Below are positions 50,545-61,336 of a DNA stretch of 64,000 nt, piece by piece. The notes beneath the pieces were generated by a model. That model made no database searches. It was given only the letters and a program-made list of their open reading frames with translations, and was not told the DNA's origin. The stretch lies in NCBI RefSeq assembly GCF_017896165.1, contig NZ_JAFCNB010000019.1, positions 1-64,000 of the forward strand, read 5' to 3'. The stretch's first letter is position 1. Every line of letters starts with the position of its first letter. Position numbers and translations under genes: made by a program. Origin of the DNA: Microbispora oryzae. Its GTDB lineage: Bacteria > Actinomycetota > Actinomycetes > Streptosporangiales > Streptosporangiaceae.

Positions 50545-53423
50545 CCTCCGTCTACAGCCCCGGATCACTCGTCCACGCGCGTGGCCGCGATTGGGTCGTG
50601 CTCCCAGAAACCACAGACGCGTTGCTGGTCGCCCGGCCGCTGGGCGGTGGCGATGACGAAATCGCTGGCATTCTGCGCGGCGTAGAAGCCATCGCCCCGG
50701 CCACGTTTCCGCCCCCGCAGACGGCCGAGGCCGGCAATGCGGTGAGCGCAGGGCTGTTGCGCACCGCGTTGCGGGTCGGGTTCCGCGCGACGGCAGGACC
50801 GTTCCGATCCTTAGCCGGGCTCGCGGTGGAGCCGCGGCCGTACCAGCTCGTGCCCCTGCTGATGGCGCTGCGACAGGAGACCGTACGGCTGCTGATCGCC
50901 GACGACGTCGGCATTGGAAAGACGATCGAGGCATCCCTGATCGCCGCCGAACTGCTCGCCCAGGGCAGCGCTACCGGCTTGACCGTACTCTGCAGCCCCG
51001 CACTCGCCGAGCAGTGGCAAGAAGAACTGGCCAGCAAGTTCCACATCGACGCCGAATTGGTCCTGCCGAGCACCATCAAACGACTGCACCGCAACGCCGT
51101 CCGGGCCGACGACGAGTCGATCTTCCATTACTGCAAGCACACAGTCGTCTCCACGGACTTCATCAAATCGCCCATCCGGATGAAGGAATTCATCCAGTCA
51201 TGCCCGGACCTGGTCATCGTGGACGAGGCCCACACTTGTGTCGCGGACGGCTCGACCAGTGGCAGCCGCACTCAGCGCTACAACCTCGTCCGGGAGCTGG
51301 CCGCGAACAAGGACCGGCATCTGCTCCTGGTCACCGCGACCCCGCACAGCGGCAAGAACGAGGGTTTCCACAACCTGATCGGCCTGCTCGACCCTGCCCT
51401 GCCGGGCCTCGACCTCGATGATGCGAAGGGCCGCGACGAGCTGGCCAGATACATGGTCCAGCGTCGCCGTGGTGACATCCGGAAGTATCTGGATGAGGAG
51501 ACCAAGTTCCCCTCGGATCGCGAGACCCATGAGGAGCGCTACTACCTCACCGACGACTACCGGAAGCTGTTCCGCCAGGTCCTCGCGTACGCCCGGGAGA
51601 CGGTACGTGACGCCTCGGGTGGACAGCTCCGCCAAAGGGTCCGCTACTGGTCGATCCTCGCGCTGCTGCGTGCCCTGGCATCCTCCCCGAAGGCCGCGGC
51701 TGCCACGCTGCAGACGCGGGCCAAGAGCATGGACTCCGAAACGCCGGAGGAAGCCGATCGGATCGGCCGCGCCACGGTGCTGGACATGGCCGAGGACGAG
51801 GCCGCCGAGTCGATCGATGTCATCCCCGGCGCCGACGACCTCGACGATGACGACCAGAGCGAGCGGGCGCGGCTTCTACGGTTCGCCAAGCAGGCGAGCG
51901 CGCTGACCGGGAAGGGCGATGCGAAGCTCACGAAACTCACCGATGTCGTGCAAGGGCTGCTCGCCGACGGCTACGACCCCATCGTGTTCTGCCGATTCAT
52001 CGACACGGCCGAATACGTGGCCGACCGCCTGCGCAAGACGCTCGGCAAGACCGCGGAGGTTGGCTGCGTCACCGGCACTCTCCCGCCGAGCGAACGCGAG
52101 GCCCGTATCGCCGAGCTGAGTGCGATCGAGGGCCGCCATGTCCTCGTCGCCACCGACTGCCTTTCCGAGGGCGTCAACCTGCAGGAGGCATTCCAGGCCG
52201 TCGTCCACTACGACCTGGCGTGGAACCCGACACGGCACGAACAGCGCGAGGGACGTGTCGACCGGTTCGGCCAGCCTGCCGACACCGTCCGCGCCGTCAC
52301 CATCATCGGCGCCGATAACCTCATCGACGAGGTCGTCATGCGGGTCCTGATCCGCAAGCACGAGGAGATCCGCAAGAGCCTCGGCGTGAGCGTCCCTGTC
52401 CCGAACTCCTCGAACCAAGTCGTCGAAGCGCTCATGGAAGAGCTGATGAGCTGCCCCAGCGAGAGCTGGCAGCAGCTGCCGCTCGACGGCTTCGGTGCGG
52501 GCGACCTGCACGCCGAGTGGGAGAGCTCCGCGGCCAAGGAACGCCAGTCACGCACCAAATTCGCCCAGGTCGGTATCAAGCCCGACGAGGTCGCCCGGGA
52601 ACTGGCGGAGGTCCGCGCCAGCCTCGGCTCCTCCGGCGAGATCGAGGCATTCACTCGCGAGGCTCTGGACGCGCTCGGCGCGTCGATGACCGACCAGGAG
52701 GATGGTTTCAGGGCGGTCACCGCGACTCTGCCGAGCGGCCTACGGGACACGCTCCCACCGGGGCAGGCTCAGCCGCTGCCGTTCCATCGCGTCCTTCCCG
52801 TGCCTCGCCGGCATGCCCATCTCGACCGTACGGACCCCTCCGTCGGCGCCATCGCCCGCTACGTGCTCGACGCGGCGCTGGACCGCTCGGCGTCCTGGCC
52901 GACCTCGAACCGCCCGAGCCGGTGCGGTGTCATGCGCACCGCCGCCGTGCAACGCCGCACGACCCTCCTCCTCGTCCGATTCCGCCTGCACCTGGAACTG
53001 CCGGCCAAGGGCGGCAAGAAACTCCTCGTCGCAGAGGAGGCGCGAGTGCTCGCCTTCCGCGGCAAGCCGGCCGCACCGGAGTGGCTGCCGCAGGAGGAAG
53101 TGGAGACACTGCTCACGGCCAAGCCGAGCGGCAACGTGGCCTCCGACATCGCCCGCGACGACCTCGACCGGCTGCTCACACTTCAAACAGGAGTAAATCA
53201 GGACGGCGAGGAGCAGACCTGGCCTCGTTTGATGTGGGAGCTGGGAAGCGCCCTCGACGACGAGGCGCACGCGATGGCGGAACGACTGCGCGAGTCACAC
53301 GCCCGAGCGCGGGCCGCCTCGCGGCAGAGCGGCGCCAGCAAGATCGCGGTCACCCCGAACACCCCCGCCGACCTCCTCGGCGTCTACGTCTACGTCCCGG
53401 TCCCTTCCGGAGTCACCAAGTGA
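50541..53423 (+). CDS. SNF2-type helicase (DrmD-like)
   Basis: 960 residues from TTG at 50541, which shares TTGA with the upstream stop and has AGGGAGC before it. SNF2/RapA-type motor: DDVGIGKTIEASL (Walker A), PDLVIVDEAHTCVADG (motif II), LLVTATPHSGKNEGF (motif III), RYMVQRRRGDIRKYL. The helicase C domain has GLLADGYDPIVFCRFI, LVATDCLSEGVNLQ and HEQREGRVDRFGQ. The same kind of helicase (DrmD) sits beside the methylase in class 1 DISARM. It probably remodels or translocates on DNA for the operon's nuclease. Confidence 0.87.
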   Translation: MTSVYSPGSLVHARGRDWVVLPETTDALLVARPLGGGDDEIAGILRGVEAIAPATFPPPQTAEAGNAVSAGLLRTALRVGFRATAGPFRSLAGLAVEPRPYQLVPLLMALRQETVRLLIADDVGIGKTIEASLIAAELLAQGSATGLTVLCSPALAEQWQEELASKFHIDAELVLPSTIKRLHRNAVRADDESIFHYCKHTVVSTDFIKSPIRMKEFIQSCPDLVIVDEAHTCVADGSTSGSRTQRYNLVRELAANKDRHLLLVTATPHSGKNEGFHNLIGLLDPALPGLDLDDAKGRDELARYMVQRRRGDIRKYLDEETKFPSDRETHEERYYLTDDYRKLFRQVLAYARETVRDASGGQLRQRVRYWSILALLRALASSPKAAAATLQTRAKSMDSETPEEADRIGRATVLDMAEDEAAESIDVIPGADDLDDDDQSERARLLRFAKQASALTGKGDAKLTKLTDVVQGLLADGYDPIVFCRFIDTAEYVADRLRKTLGKTAEVGCVTGTLPPSEREARIAELSAIEGRHVLVATDCLSEGVNLQEAFQAVVHYDLAWNPTRHEQREGRVDRFGQPADTVRAVTIIGADNLIDEVVMRVLIRKHEEIRKSLGVSVPVPNSSNQVVEALMEELMSCPSESWQQLPLDGFGAGDLHAEWESSAAKERQSRTKFAQVGIKPDEVARELAEVRASLGSSGEIEAFTREALDALGASMTDQEDGFRAVTATLPSGLRDTLPPGQAQPLPFHRVLPVPRRHAHLDRTDPSVGAIARYVLDAALDRSASWPTSNRPSRCGVMRTAAVQRRTTLLLVRFRLHLELPAKGGKKLLVAEEARVLAFRGKPAAPEWLPQEEVETLLTAKPSGNVASDIARDDLDRLLTLQTGVNQDGEEQTWPRLMWELGSALDDEAHAMAERLRESHARARAASRQSGASKIAVTPNTPADLLGVYVYVPVPSGVTK

Positions 53424-53491
53424 GCGAGCGAGACATCAACCACGGCGCCCAGGTTGTGGCGGCACCGGCCAGTCGTGAGGGCAGCGCATGA
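53420..53491 (+). CDS. Possible 23-codon linker ORF between helicase and methylase
   Basis: GTG at 53420 overlaps the helicase stop (GTGA), and its TGA at 53489-53491 overlaps the methylase ATG (ATGA). It would encode SERDINHGAQVVAAPASREG with a Val start. Both overlaps are of the coupling type seen between real genes in this operon. It may be a true micropeptide or just a device letting ribosomes cross the 64-base gap to the methylase. Confidence 0.35.
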   Translation: MSERDINHGAQVVAAPASREGSA

Positions 53492-56400
53492 GCCGGTCCC
53501 CCTTCCCCTCGGTTCGTACGGCCGGCGGACTGCTTCCGGCCGACCTGTTCAATCGGATCCTGGAGGCCAAATCCGGGGAGAGCACGCTCCCCGGCCGGGA
53601 ACCGGAGACGTACGGCCTGCTCCCGCACGAGAACGTCCGCGAAGCCGCCGCGCGTGCCTTCGACTACCTCAACGGCGCCTGGCAGGCATTCACGAAAGAG
53701 CGAGAGAAGGCCGCCCAGGAGGGCCGCACACCGCGTACCCGCGACCGATGGCTGGTGCCGCTGCTACGCCAGCTTGATTACGGCCACCTGACCGCGGCGA
53801 GCGGCATCACCGTTGATGGTGTCTCCTTCCCGGTGAGCCACCGCTGGGAGCACGTGCCCATCCACCTGCTCGGATGGAACGTCGACCTCGACCACCGGAC
53901 TCCCCGTATCACCGCCCAGGCTCCGCAGTCGATGGTGCAGGAGCTGCTCAACCGTAGCGACGACCATCTGTGGGCGATCCTCTCAAACGGAAGCAAGCTC
54001 CGGCTGCTGCGGGACTCACGGGCGCTGGCCGGGTCGGCGTTCGTCGAATTCGATCTCGAACTGATCTTTTCCGAACAGCTCTTCGCCGACTTCGTGCTGC
54101 TGTTCCGCATGGTCCACGCGTCGCGCTTCGCCGTACCGCTGGAGAAGACGCCCGCCGACTGCTGGCTGGAACGCTGGCGCGCCGATGCCGTCCAGGTAGG
54201 CGAGCGAGCGCTGGCCCGGCTGCGCGCCGGCGTCGCGCAGGCCATCAACACCCTCGGCACCGGTTTCCTCAGACACCCGGCGAACGACGCGCTCCGCGCC
54301 GCCCTAGAAGGCCACCGGCTCAGCAAGGAGGACTACAACCGGGCGATCCTGCGCCTGGTCTACCGGCTGCTGTTCTGGTTCGTGGCCGAGGACCGCGACG
54401 TCCTGCTGATCCCGCTCCCTGACGGCCCGGAACGGGCCCACGAGCGCAAGCTTGTCCTGGCCGCGCGAGAACGCTACACAAGGTACTTCTCGGCGCAGCG
54501 CCTGCGGGAAAGGGCCATTCGCGGGGGCACGGATCACCACGACGACCTCTGGGAGGCTGTCCAGCTCGTGCTCCAGGGCCTCGGCGAGGAGAACGGACGT
54601 TCCGAGCTGGCCATCCCCGGTCTCGGCGGGTTGTTCGAACGCGTCACAGAGGACGACGACGGCACTCCATTGGAGCACAGCCAGCCGGACGCACTGGACG
54701 CCCCGCTGGAAGGCATGCGGATCGAGAACGGACACCTCCTCAAGGCCATCCGCCATCTCGCCGTCGTCAACTCGGAGTTCCAACGCCGGCCGGTCAACTT
54801 CCGGGAGCTCGACTCGGAGGAGCTAGGCAGCGTCTACGAGTGGCTGCTGGAGTTCCACGTCGAGCTGGACACCGCCGAGCGCACCTTCACGTTGAAGAAG
54901 GCAGACGGGAACGATCGCAAGAGGTCGGGTTCCTACTACACGCCCTCCTCACTGACCGAGGCGCTGCTCGACACCACGCTTGACCCCGTTCTGGATGAGG
55001 CCGCCGGCAGCGCAGACACGGTCGACGCCAAGATCGAGGCCCTGCTGAACGTGACCGTCTGCGACCCGGCCTGTGGCTCCGGTCATTTCCTGGTCGCCGC
55101 CGCCCGCCGGATCGCCCGCCGCCTCGCGCAGATCCGCTCCGGGGAGGACGAGCCCTCCCCCGATCTCGTACGGCACGCCATGCGCGAGGTGGTGTCACGC
55201 TGCATCTACGGCGTGGACATCAACGATATGGCGGCGGAGCTGGCCAAGGTGTCGCTGTGGATCGAGTCGGTCGAGCCAGGCCGGCCTCTGGCGTTCCTCG
55301 ACACTAACATCCGCGTCGGCAACGCCCTGCTCGGCGCCACGCCCGCCCTGATCGACGCGAGTATCCCCAAGGAGGCGTTCAAGCCGATCGAGGGCGACGA
55401 CCGCGCGGTGGCGTCGGCGGTGGCCAAGGAGAACGCGACCGAACGGGATCATCGGTCGCACGGTCTGACGCAGGTCAGCCTGTTCGACGAGGCTCAGCTC
55501 GATCGGACCAACGCGGCGATCGCCGAGGGCACCCGTGACATCGTCACGTTCTTACCCGAGGACCTCACCAAGGCGGCGGTACAGCGGCGCAGGCTGCGTC
55601 TGGTTGACGAGGAACGCCGCGGGGCCAAGCGCGTCGCCGACGCCTGGTGCGCCGCGTTCGTGCAGGAGCTCACTCCCAGGGCCCGGACAACGGCTATTAC
55701 CCAATCGGCCCTGGGCTGGATTGGCGGCGAAGAGCTCGACGAGCACCAGGCGCTGATCGCCAATCGGGTCGACGAGCTCACCAAGCAATACCAGTTCTTC
55801 CACTGGCACGTGGAGTTCCCGCACGTGTTCCGGGTGTCGCAGGACGGCCGGGAAGACCCGCGTACCGGCTGGAACGGCGGTTTCAGCTGCGTCATCGGCA
55901 ACCCACCCTGGGAGCGGGTGAAGATCCAGGAGAAGGAGTTCTTCGCCTCCCGCAACGAGGACATCGCGAACGCCAAGAACGCGGCCGCCCGTAAGAAGGC
56001 CATCGCCGCGCTCAAGGACAGTGACGAAGAGTTCGAGCGCGACCTCTACGCGGCGTTCATGAAGGAGCTGCGGCAGGCAGACGGCACCACGCTGCTTCTG
56101 CGTGACTCGGGCCGCTACCCGCTTACCGGCCGGGGGGACATCAACACCTACGCCGCGTTCGCCGAGACCGGCCGCATGGTCATCTCGCCGTACGGCCGGG
56201 TCGGCATGGTCCTACCCACCGGCATCGCCACCGACGCGACCACGCAGTTCTTCTTCAAGGACATGGTGGAGACCAAGACCCTCGCCTCGCTGTACGACTT
56301 CGAGAACGAAGAGAAGCTCTTTCTCAACGTCCACCACTCCTTCCGGTTCTGCCTCTGGAGCGGGTCCGGACGTCGTGCTCCACAGCGACGGATCAGCTTG

Positions 56401-57651
56401 GCGTTCCGGCTTCGGCAGGTGTCGCACATCGCCGAACGACGGTTCGTCCTCACCCCGGAGGACATCACCCGCCTCAACCCGAACACCGGCACTGTCCCGG
56501 TATTCGACTACAAGCGCAACGCCGACATCACGATCGGCATCTATCGCCGTGTCCCAGTGCTCTGGCAGGAATCCCCTGAACTAAACCCGTGGGGCCTGTC
56601 GTTCCTCCGCATGCTGGACATGGCCAACGATTCCGATCTCTTCCGGCCCAGTGCCGCTCGGGATGAGAGCCTGCAGGACATGCTCGACGACGGATGGACG
56701 TTCGACGGCAACGTGCTCGTCTGCGACGGTGAGCGGCTGCTGCCGCTGTACGAGGCGAAAATGCTCCACCATTTCGACGATCGGTTCGGCACCTACGAAG
56801 GCCAGACCGAGGCCCAGGCCAATGTCGGCACAGTCCCTCGTCCAACCCCGGATCAGAAGGACGATCCCACCTACGCCACGATTCCTCGGTACTGGGTGCC
56901 GGAGAAGGACGTCGAGGAGCGGCTGTGCCCGGAGGAGGTTCTTCGAGCCCGCAGAGTCGTTAAGTGGACCCGTGGCTGGCTGCTCGGCTGGCGCGACATC
57001 TGCCGTAGTTCCGACGTGCGGACGCTGATCATTTCCGCATTGCCCCGGACTGCGACGCCAGACACCACCCTGCTAATGCTTCCTGAACGCGGTCCAGCGG
57101 CGTGCCTTCTTGCCAACCTGTCAGCGTTTGCCTTGGACTACGTGGTGCGTCAGAAAAGTAGTGGAACGCACCTTAAGTACTTCACGATGCGCCAACTTCC
57201 CGTGCTGCCGCCTTCGGTTTACGAAGAGAGGTGCCCCTGGGATGGAGGGGAGCGGCTGGACGAGTGGGTGCGGGCACGGGTGCTTGAACTCACCTACACC
57301 TCCTACGCGATGAAGCCGTTCGCCCGGGACCACGGTGATGACGGCCCGCCGTACCGGTGGGACGAGGAGCGGAGATTCAAGCTGCGGGCTGAGCTTGACG
57401 CGGCCTACTTCCACCTCTATGGCGTCACTCGTGACGACGTGGAGTACATCATGGACAGCTTCCGCGCGTTCCGGAACGTCGGCCCGGATCTGTTCGCCCG
57501 CACCAAGAACGCAATCTTGGAGATCTACGAGGCCATGGCCAAGGCCATCGCGGATCGCACACCATACCGATCCGTCCTCACTCCCCCGCCCGGCCAAGGC
57601 CCCCGCCACCCTGAGCGGAGGCCCGACCCTTCGGAGTCCGATCGTGGCTGA
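53488..57651 (+). CDS. Eco57I/PglX-type N6-adenine DNA methylase (DrmMI-like)
   Basis: 1387 residues from ATG at 53488. Motif I is [10 protein letters not shown] (Asp526), with [17 protein letters not shown] after it; motif IV is GNPPW (Asn805 to Trp808). These mark a gamma-class N6 adenine methylase. The N-terminal 480 residues are helical with [13 protein letters not shown], as in PglX/BrxX and LlaBIII-like enzymes; the C-terminal part holds [12 protein letters not shown] and [19 protein letters not shown], a target-recognition-like region. No nuclease motif is evident, so it probably marks self DNA for the operon. Overlaps mcrB by 8 bases. Confidence 0.88.
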   Translation: MSRSPFPSVRTAGGLLPADLFNRILEAKSGESTLPGREPETYGLLPHENVREAAARAFDYLNGAWQAFTKEREKAAQEGRTPRTRDRWLVPLLRQLDYGHLTAASGITVDGVSFPVSHRWEHVPIHLLGWNVDLDHRTPRITAQAPQSMVQELLNRSDDHLWAILSNGSKLRLLRDSRALAGSAFVEFDLELIFSEQLFADFVLLFRMVHASRFAVPLEKTPADCWLERWRADAVQVGERALARLRAGVAQAINTLGTGFLRHPANDALRAALEGHRLSKEDYNRAILRLVYRLLFWFVAEDRDVLLIPLPDGPERAHERKLVLAARERYTRYFSAQRLRERAIRGGTDHHDDLWEAVQLVLQGLGEENGRSELAIPGLGGLFERVTEDDDGTPLEHSQPDALDAPLEGMRIENGHLLKAIRHLAVVNSEFQRRPVNFRELDSEELGSVYEWLLEFHVELDTAERTFTLKKADGNDRKRSGSYYTPSSLTEALLDTTLDPVLDEAAGSADTVDAKIEALLNVTVCDPACGSGHFLVAAARRIARRLAQIRSGEDEPSPDLVRHAMREVVSRCIYGVDINDMAAELAKVSLWIESVEPGRPLAFLDTNIRVGNALLGATPALIDASIPKEAFKPIEGDDRAVASAVAKENATERDHRSHGLTQVSLFDEAQLDRTNAAIAEGTRDIVTFLPEDLTKAAVQRRRLRLVDEERRGAKRVADAWCAAFVQELTPRARTTAITQSALGWIGGEELDEHQALIANRVDELTKQYQFFHWHVEFPHVFRVSQDGREDPRTGWNGGFSCVIGNPPWERVKIQEKEFFASRNEDIANAKNAAARKKAIAALKDSDEEFERDLYAAFMKELRQADGTTLLLRDSGRYPLTGRGDINTYAAFAETGRMVISPYGRVGMVLPTGIATDATTQFFFKDMVETKTLASLYDFENEEKLFLNVHHSFRFCLWSGSGRRAPQRRISLAFRLRQVSHIAERRFVLTPEDITRLNPNTGTVPVFDYKRNADITIGIYRRVPVLWQESPELNPWGLSFLRMLDMANDSDLFRPSAARDESLQDMLDDGWTFDGNVLVCDGERLLPLYEAKMLHHFDDRFGTYEGQTEAQANVGTVPRPTPDQKDDPTYATIPRYWVPEKDVEERLCPEEVLRARRVVKWTRGWLLGWRDICRSSDVRTLIISALPRTATPDTTLLMLPERGPAACLLANLSAFALDYVVRQKSSGTHLKYFTMRQLPVLPPSVYEERCPWDGGERLDEWVRARVLELTYTSYAMKPFARDHGDDGPPYRWDEERRFKLRAELDAAYFHLYGVTRDDVEYIMDSFRAFRNVGPDLFARTKNAILEIYEAMAKAIADRTPYRSVLTPPPGQGPRHPERRPDPSESDRG

Positions 57652-59755
57652 CAGTGTTCGCATCGAGGCGATGTTCCGTACCGCCATGGAAGTGCTCCGG
57701 GACAGCCCGGAACCCCTGACCAAGCGACAGGTCACGGAGGCGATCGCGAGCCGGTTCAAGTTCACTCCGTATGAGGACCAGCGCGACGACCACGGCCGCC
57801 CTCGCTGGGAGGTGATGCTCGGCTGGCGGACCGGCGACGCCGGCACCGTCGGTTGGATCACCAAGCGCGATGGCCAGTGGGCGCTCACCGAGCCCGGCAT
57901 CGACGCCCTGGAAACATACTCCGAAGCCGAACTTTTCGCGGAACTCCTGCGTCGCTACCAGGAGATCAGGAAGCACCGTATCCAGGCACACAAGGCGCTG
58001 TCGGGCAGCGAGCAGTTGCTCGCGAATGCCCTTGGTGCGGTTCCCGGAGGGAGCTGGACCTCGTACCGCGACCTCGCCGAGGCGACCGGCCTGCCGGAGG
58101 AGCAGCTTTCCCATTTTCTCGCGCATGTCGACATCCCCGGTGCGTACCGGGTCGCTTATGAGGACGGCACGCTGCCCAGCGACGGTATGCGTCACTTCCG
58201 CTACCGGGGCGGCGACATCGCACGACGGCTCAAAGCCGAAGGTGCGACGTTCGACGACCAGGGTCGCCTGGCCGCCGAGGACCATGTGACCGGCGGGGAA
58301 ATCCGGGAACGCCTGGCCCAGCTCCCACCTGCTGATCCGGAGTCGCAAGTCCAGCGGGCCTGGCTGGTGCGCGGGTCATCGGTGGACGGGCGGGACCTGG
58401 TACCTATCTGGTTGCACAAGGAGTCCGCCTCTCTGGCAGCGTCCAGCCTGCAGGAGATCCCCATCCCCGTTCCCCGCGACGAGTTGAAGGCGATCGTCGA
58501 AGACAACTACCAGCACAAGTCCTACGCGGTGCGTGAGACGAAGCTCGCCGAGTTCGACGCGTTCTGCAACCGGATGCGGCCCGGCGACTATGTTCTCACC
58601 ACCACTCAGGGCAAAACATACGTCGGCCGGATCACCGGGGACGCCGCGTACGTCGCCTCCTCCGACAAGCGCTCCAACCTCCGTCGGTCCGTTGAGTGGC
58701 TCAACCCCACGGCTCCGGTGCCGTTCGCGAACCTGCCCCAGCCGCTCCCGGCCAAGCTGCACAGCCAGTCGGACGTGGTCGAGCTGACCGAGAACATCGG
58801 CGCGATCGAGGAACTGCTGGCCGCCCTCGACATCGACCTCGGCGACGCCGCGCCCGACCCGACCAAGGAACTGGCCTTCCCCACGATCAGCCAGGATCTG
58901 GCCGACGAGATTCTTGTCGACCTCACGCAACTCCAGCGGCTCGCCGACCTCCTCTGGGAGAACAAGCAGCTCATCCTGTACGGCCCGCCCGGCACCGGAA
59001 AGACCTTCATCGCTCGGAAACTGGCCGGGAACCTCGCCGAACCGAGCGCAATCAAGCTGGTGCAGTTTCACCCGTCCTACACCTACGAGGACTTCTTCGA
59101 GGGTTTCCGCCCGGTGCAGCGCGCGGACGGGCAACTCGCCTTCGAGCTACGCCCAGGGCCGTTCCGGCAGCTCGTCGAGGCTGCCAGGCAGCACCCATCT
59201 GATCCGTACATTTTGATCATCGACGAGATCAACCGGGCGAACCTGGCCAAGGTCTTCGGCGAGCTGTACTTCTTGCTCGAATACCGTGACGACGCCATCG
59301 GGCTGCTCTACTCGGGCGAGACCGACTTCACGTTGCCTCCGAACGTGTTCGTGATCGGCACCATGAACACCACCGACCGATCAATCGCACTGGTGGACGC
59401 GGCGATGCGCCGCCGGTTCCGCTTCGTCGAGCTGCACCCAAACCTCGATCCCGTCAAAGGCCTGCTCGGCCGCTGGCTGGAGCGTCTCCGCAAGGATGAC
59501 GAGGCTGCCGTACACAACCTGGACGCCCCCGAGGTGCTGGACACGCTCAACGCCCGGATTGAGGATCACGACCTGGCGATCGGCCCGTCGTATCTGATGA
59601 AGCCCGGGGTCTACCGACGCGAGGACGGATTGGCCGACGTCTGGGAGACCGCGATCTTGCCGTTACTCGCCGAGCATCACTACGGCAGCCCACCTAGCGT
59701 TCTCGACCGCTACCGCCTCGCCTCCCTCCGCCGAGGGCCGGCCGCGCCCGAATGA
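57644..59755 (+). CDS. mcrB: McrB-type GTPase with Mrr_N, ATL-like and PUA-like reader domains
   Basis: 703 residues from GTG at 57644 (CGGAG upstream). The AAA+ McrB motor is C-terminal: Walker A GPPGTGKT (447-454), LIIDEINRAN (Asp527, Glu528), GTMNTTDRS and DAAMRRRFRF. In front are three reader-like parts: about 1-90 resembles the Mrr N-terminal winged helix; about 125-215 resembles alkyltransferase-like (ATL/MGMT) DNA-binding domains (GSWTSYRDLAEATGLP; AYRVAYEDG; LKAEGATFDDQGR) without the active Cys; about 235-355 resembles a PUA/EVE-type fold (MRPGDYVLTTTQGKTYVG). It should read modified DNA and drive McrC, encoded next with ATGA overlap. Confidence 0.88.
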   Translation: MADSVRIEAMFRTAMEVLRDSPEPLTKRQVTEAIASRFKFTPYEDQRDDHGRPRWEVMLGWRTGDAGTVGWITKRDGQWALTEPGIDALETYSEAELFAELLRRYQEIRKHRIQAHKALSGSEQLLANALGAVPGGSWTSYRDLAEATGLPEEQLSHFLAHVDIPGAYRVAYEDGTLPSDGMRHFRYRGGDIARRLKAEGATFDDQGRLAAEDHVTGGEIRERLAQLPPADPESQVQRAWLVRGSSVDGRDLVPIWLHKESASLAASSLQEIPIPVPRDELKAIVEDNYQHKSYAVRETKLAEFDAFCNRMRPGDYVLTTTQGKTYVGRITGDAAYVASSDKRSNLRRSVEWLNPTAPVPFANLPQPLPAKLHSQSDVVELTENIGAIEELLAALDIDLGDAAPDPTKELAFPTISQDLADEILVDLTQLQRLADLLWENKQLILYGPPGTGKTFIARKLAGNLAEPSAIKLVQFHPSYTYEDFFEGFRPVQRADGQLAFELRPGPFRQLVEAARQHPSDPYILIIDEINRANLAKVFGELYFLLEYRDDAIGLLYSGETDFTLPPNVFVIGTMNTTDRSIALVDAAMRRRFRFVELHPNLDPVKGLLGRWLERLRKDDEAAVHNLDAPEVLDTLNARIEDHDLAIGPSYLMKPGVYRREDGLADVWETAILPLLAEHHYGSPPSVLDRYRLASLRRGPAAPE

Positions 59756-60945
59756 GGATCGAGGTCGCCGAAACCGGCCACACTCTGGAACAGCTCACGC
59801 CCTCGCAGGGACGCCGGCTGGCAAGCTCCGGAGTCGTGGACGCGCGGCCGTCGCCGTACGAGCCGGACCTGTGGGAGATCACTCCGCGCGGCAAGGTCGG
59901 CGTTGCGCTGATTGGCGACGTCGAGGTGTGGGTGACGCCGAAACTGCCGATCGACCGGCTGCTCTTCCTGGTCGGCTACGCGGTCGATCCCAAAGGGTGG
60001 CGGGACGAGACCGTCCACCTGGACGTCAGGGACGGGCTGATCCCGGCCGTGGCACAGGCCCTGTGGCGACAGAGCGAGCGTGCCCTGCGGCAGGGTCTGC
60101 TCCAGGGATACCGCACCGTCGAGGAGACCTCGTACGTGCTCCGCGGGCGCCTCCGGGAAGCCGATCAGCTCCGGCGGCACCATGGGGGCGTTATCCCCAT
60201 GGAGATTCGCCACGACGACTTCACCGTGGACACCCCCGAGAACCAGATCCTTCTGGCCGCCATCACGCGACTACTGACCGTACATCGAGTGGATGGAGAG
60301 TCCCGGCGGCGGCTGGCCGCTCTGCGGGCCAGACTGGCGAACGTCACCACCCTGGTCCGGGGGACTTCGCTACCGGACTGGCACGCCTCACGACTGAACA
60401 CGCGCTATCACACTGCGCTGCGGCTGGCTGAGATCGTCTGGAGAGCGACCTCCCCGGAGCACTCCCCCGGCTCCCTGGCCGCCAACGGCTTCCTCTTCGA
60501 CCTCCCGAAGATCTTCGAGGACTTCGTGACCGTGGCCGTCTCGGAGGAACTTCACGCCAGGTACGGCGGAGCCGCGTACCCCCAGTACAACTGCCACCTG
60601 GACGAGGCCCTGGCCGTACGGATGCGGCCCGACCTGGTGTGGGAGCTGAGCGGCCGCCCGGCGGCAGTGGTTGACGCCAAGTACAAGCGAGAAAAACCAG
60701 CCGGCTACCCGGACGCGGACCTCTATCAGATGCTGGCCTACTGCACCGCGCTGCGGCTGCCGCGCGGCCATCTGATCTACGCTAAGGGGAACGCCCCCGC
60801 AGCCTCGCACGTAGTGCGGCATGCGGGGACAGAGATCGTCTGTCACGCGCTCGACCTCATGCTGCCCGCCGAGCGACTCCTTGCCCAGGTAAGCGGCATC
60901 GTCACCGAACTGGCTTCTGAAGTGCAGACGGCCCCAAATACGTGA
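59752..60945 (+). CDS. mcrC: McrC nuclease subunit
   Basis: 397 residues from ATG at 59752, overlapping mcrB. McrC N-terminal strands (LWEITPRGKVGVALIGDVEVWVTPKL is the family's conserved block) and a C-terminal PD-(D/E)XK domain: Asp294 in MRPDLVW, then Asp308 and Lys310 in VVDAKYKR, followed by DLYQMLAYCTAL. DNA-cutting partner of McrB. Last gene of the five-gene operon; 391 bases separate it from hsdM. Confidence 0.92.
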   Translation: MRIEVAETGHTLEQLTPSQGRRLASSGVVDARPSPYEPDLWEITPRGKVGVALIGDVEVWVTPKLPIDRLLFLVGYAVDPKGWRDETVHLDVRDGLIPAVAQALWRQSERALRQGLLQGYRTVEETSYVLRGRLREADQLRRHHGGVIPMEIRHDDFTVDTPENQILLAAITRLLTVHRVDGESRRRLAALRARLANVTTLVRGTSLPDWHASRLNTRYHTALRLAEIVWRATSPEHSPGSLAANGFLFDLPKIFEDFVTVAVSEELHARYGGAAYPQYNCHLDEALAVRMRPDLVWELSGRPAAVVDAKYKREKPAGYPDADLYQMLAYCTALRLPRGHLIYAKGNAPAASHVVRHAGTEIVCHALDLMLPAERLLAQVSGIVTELASEVQTAPNT

Positions 60946-61336
60946 GCTGTGATCCGGGAGTTGGGCTCTCCGCACAGTCTGATTCGTACCTGGGCAGTAT
61001 CAAAGCGCTTCCTCCCGCGCAAGGTCGTCTTGGTCAGCTGCAAGTGCTGACCCCGACTCGCTTTGCCCGTCCATACAGGTCGCCTCCTGAGCATGTCCGT
61101 CACGCTCAGGCGCGAGCACGGCACGAGCGTCGAGGTCGGCGCCATATCGGCCGAGCCCATAAGTGACGGGAAGACCGCGTAGCTGTGCCCTCCTGTTGAG
61201 GACCCCTTCAGCAAGAATGCTGGGCACGATCCGCCGCCAAGCGGGGCTCAGGATCATCATCCCTCTCCATCTTCAACATCTGAAGTTGAAGTGCGATGAT
61301 CATATTCGTTCGACGGCCGAGCCGACGGAGGGCTCT
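60946..61336 (+). promoter_or_regulatory. Regulatory region upstream of the type I modification gene
   Basis: 391 bases without a supported gene. At 61271-61291 CTTCAAC and GTTGAAG form a perfect 7-bp inverted repeat with a 7-base spacer, 45 bases before the ATG, and ATGATCAT (61295-61302) is a palindrome just after it. This is the local AT-rich patch, so a promoter with an operator is likely. No terminator for the mcrBC operon was recognised. Confidence 0.45.

Noticed and set aside
48571..50934. 787-codon open frame on the minus strand
   Set aside because: Antisense of the helicase C-terminal half and the start of the SNF2 helicase; no recognisable protein features.
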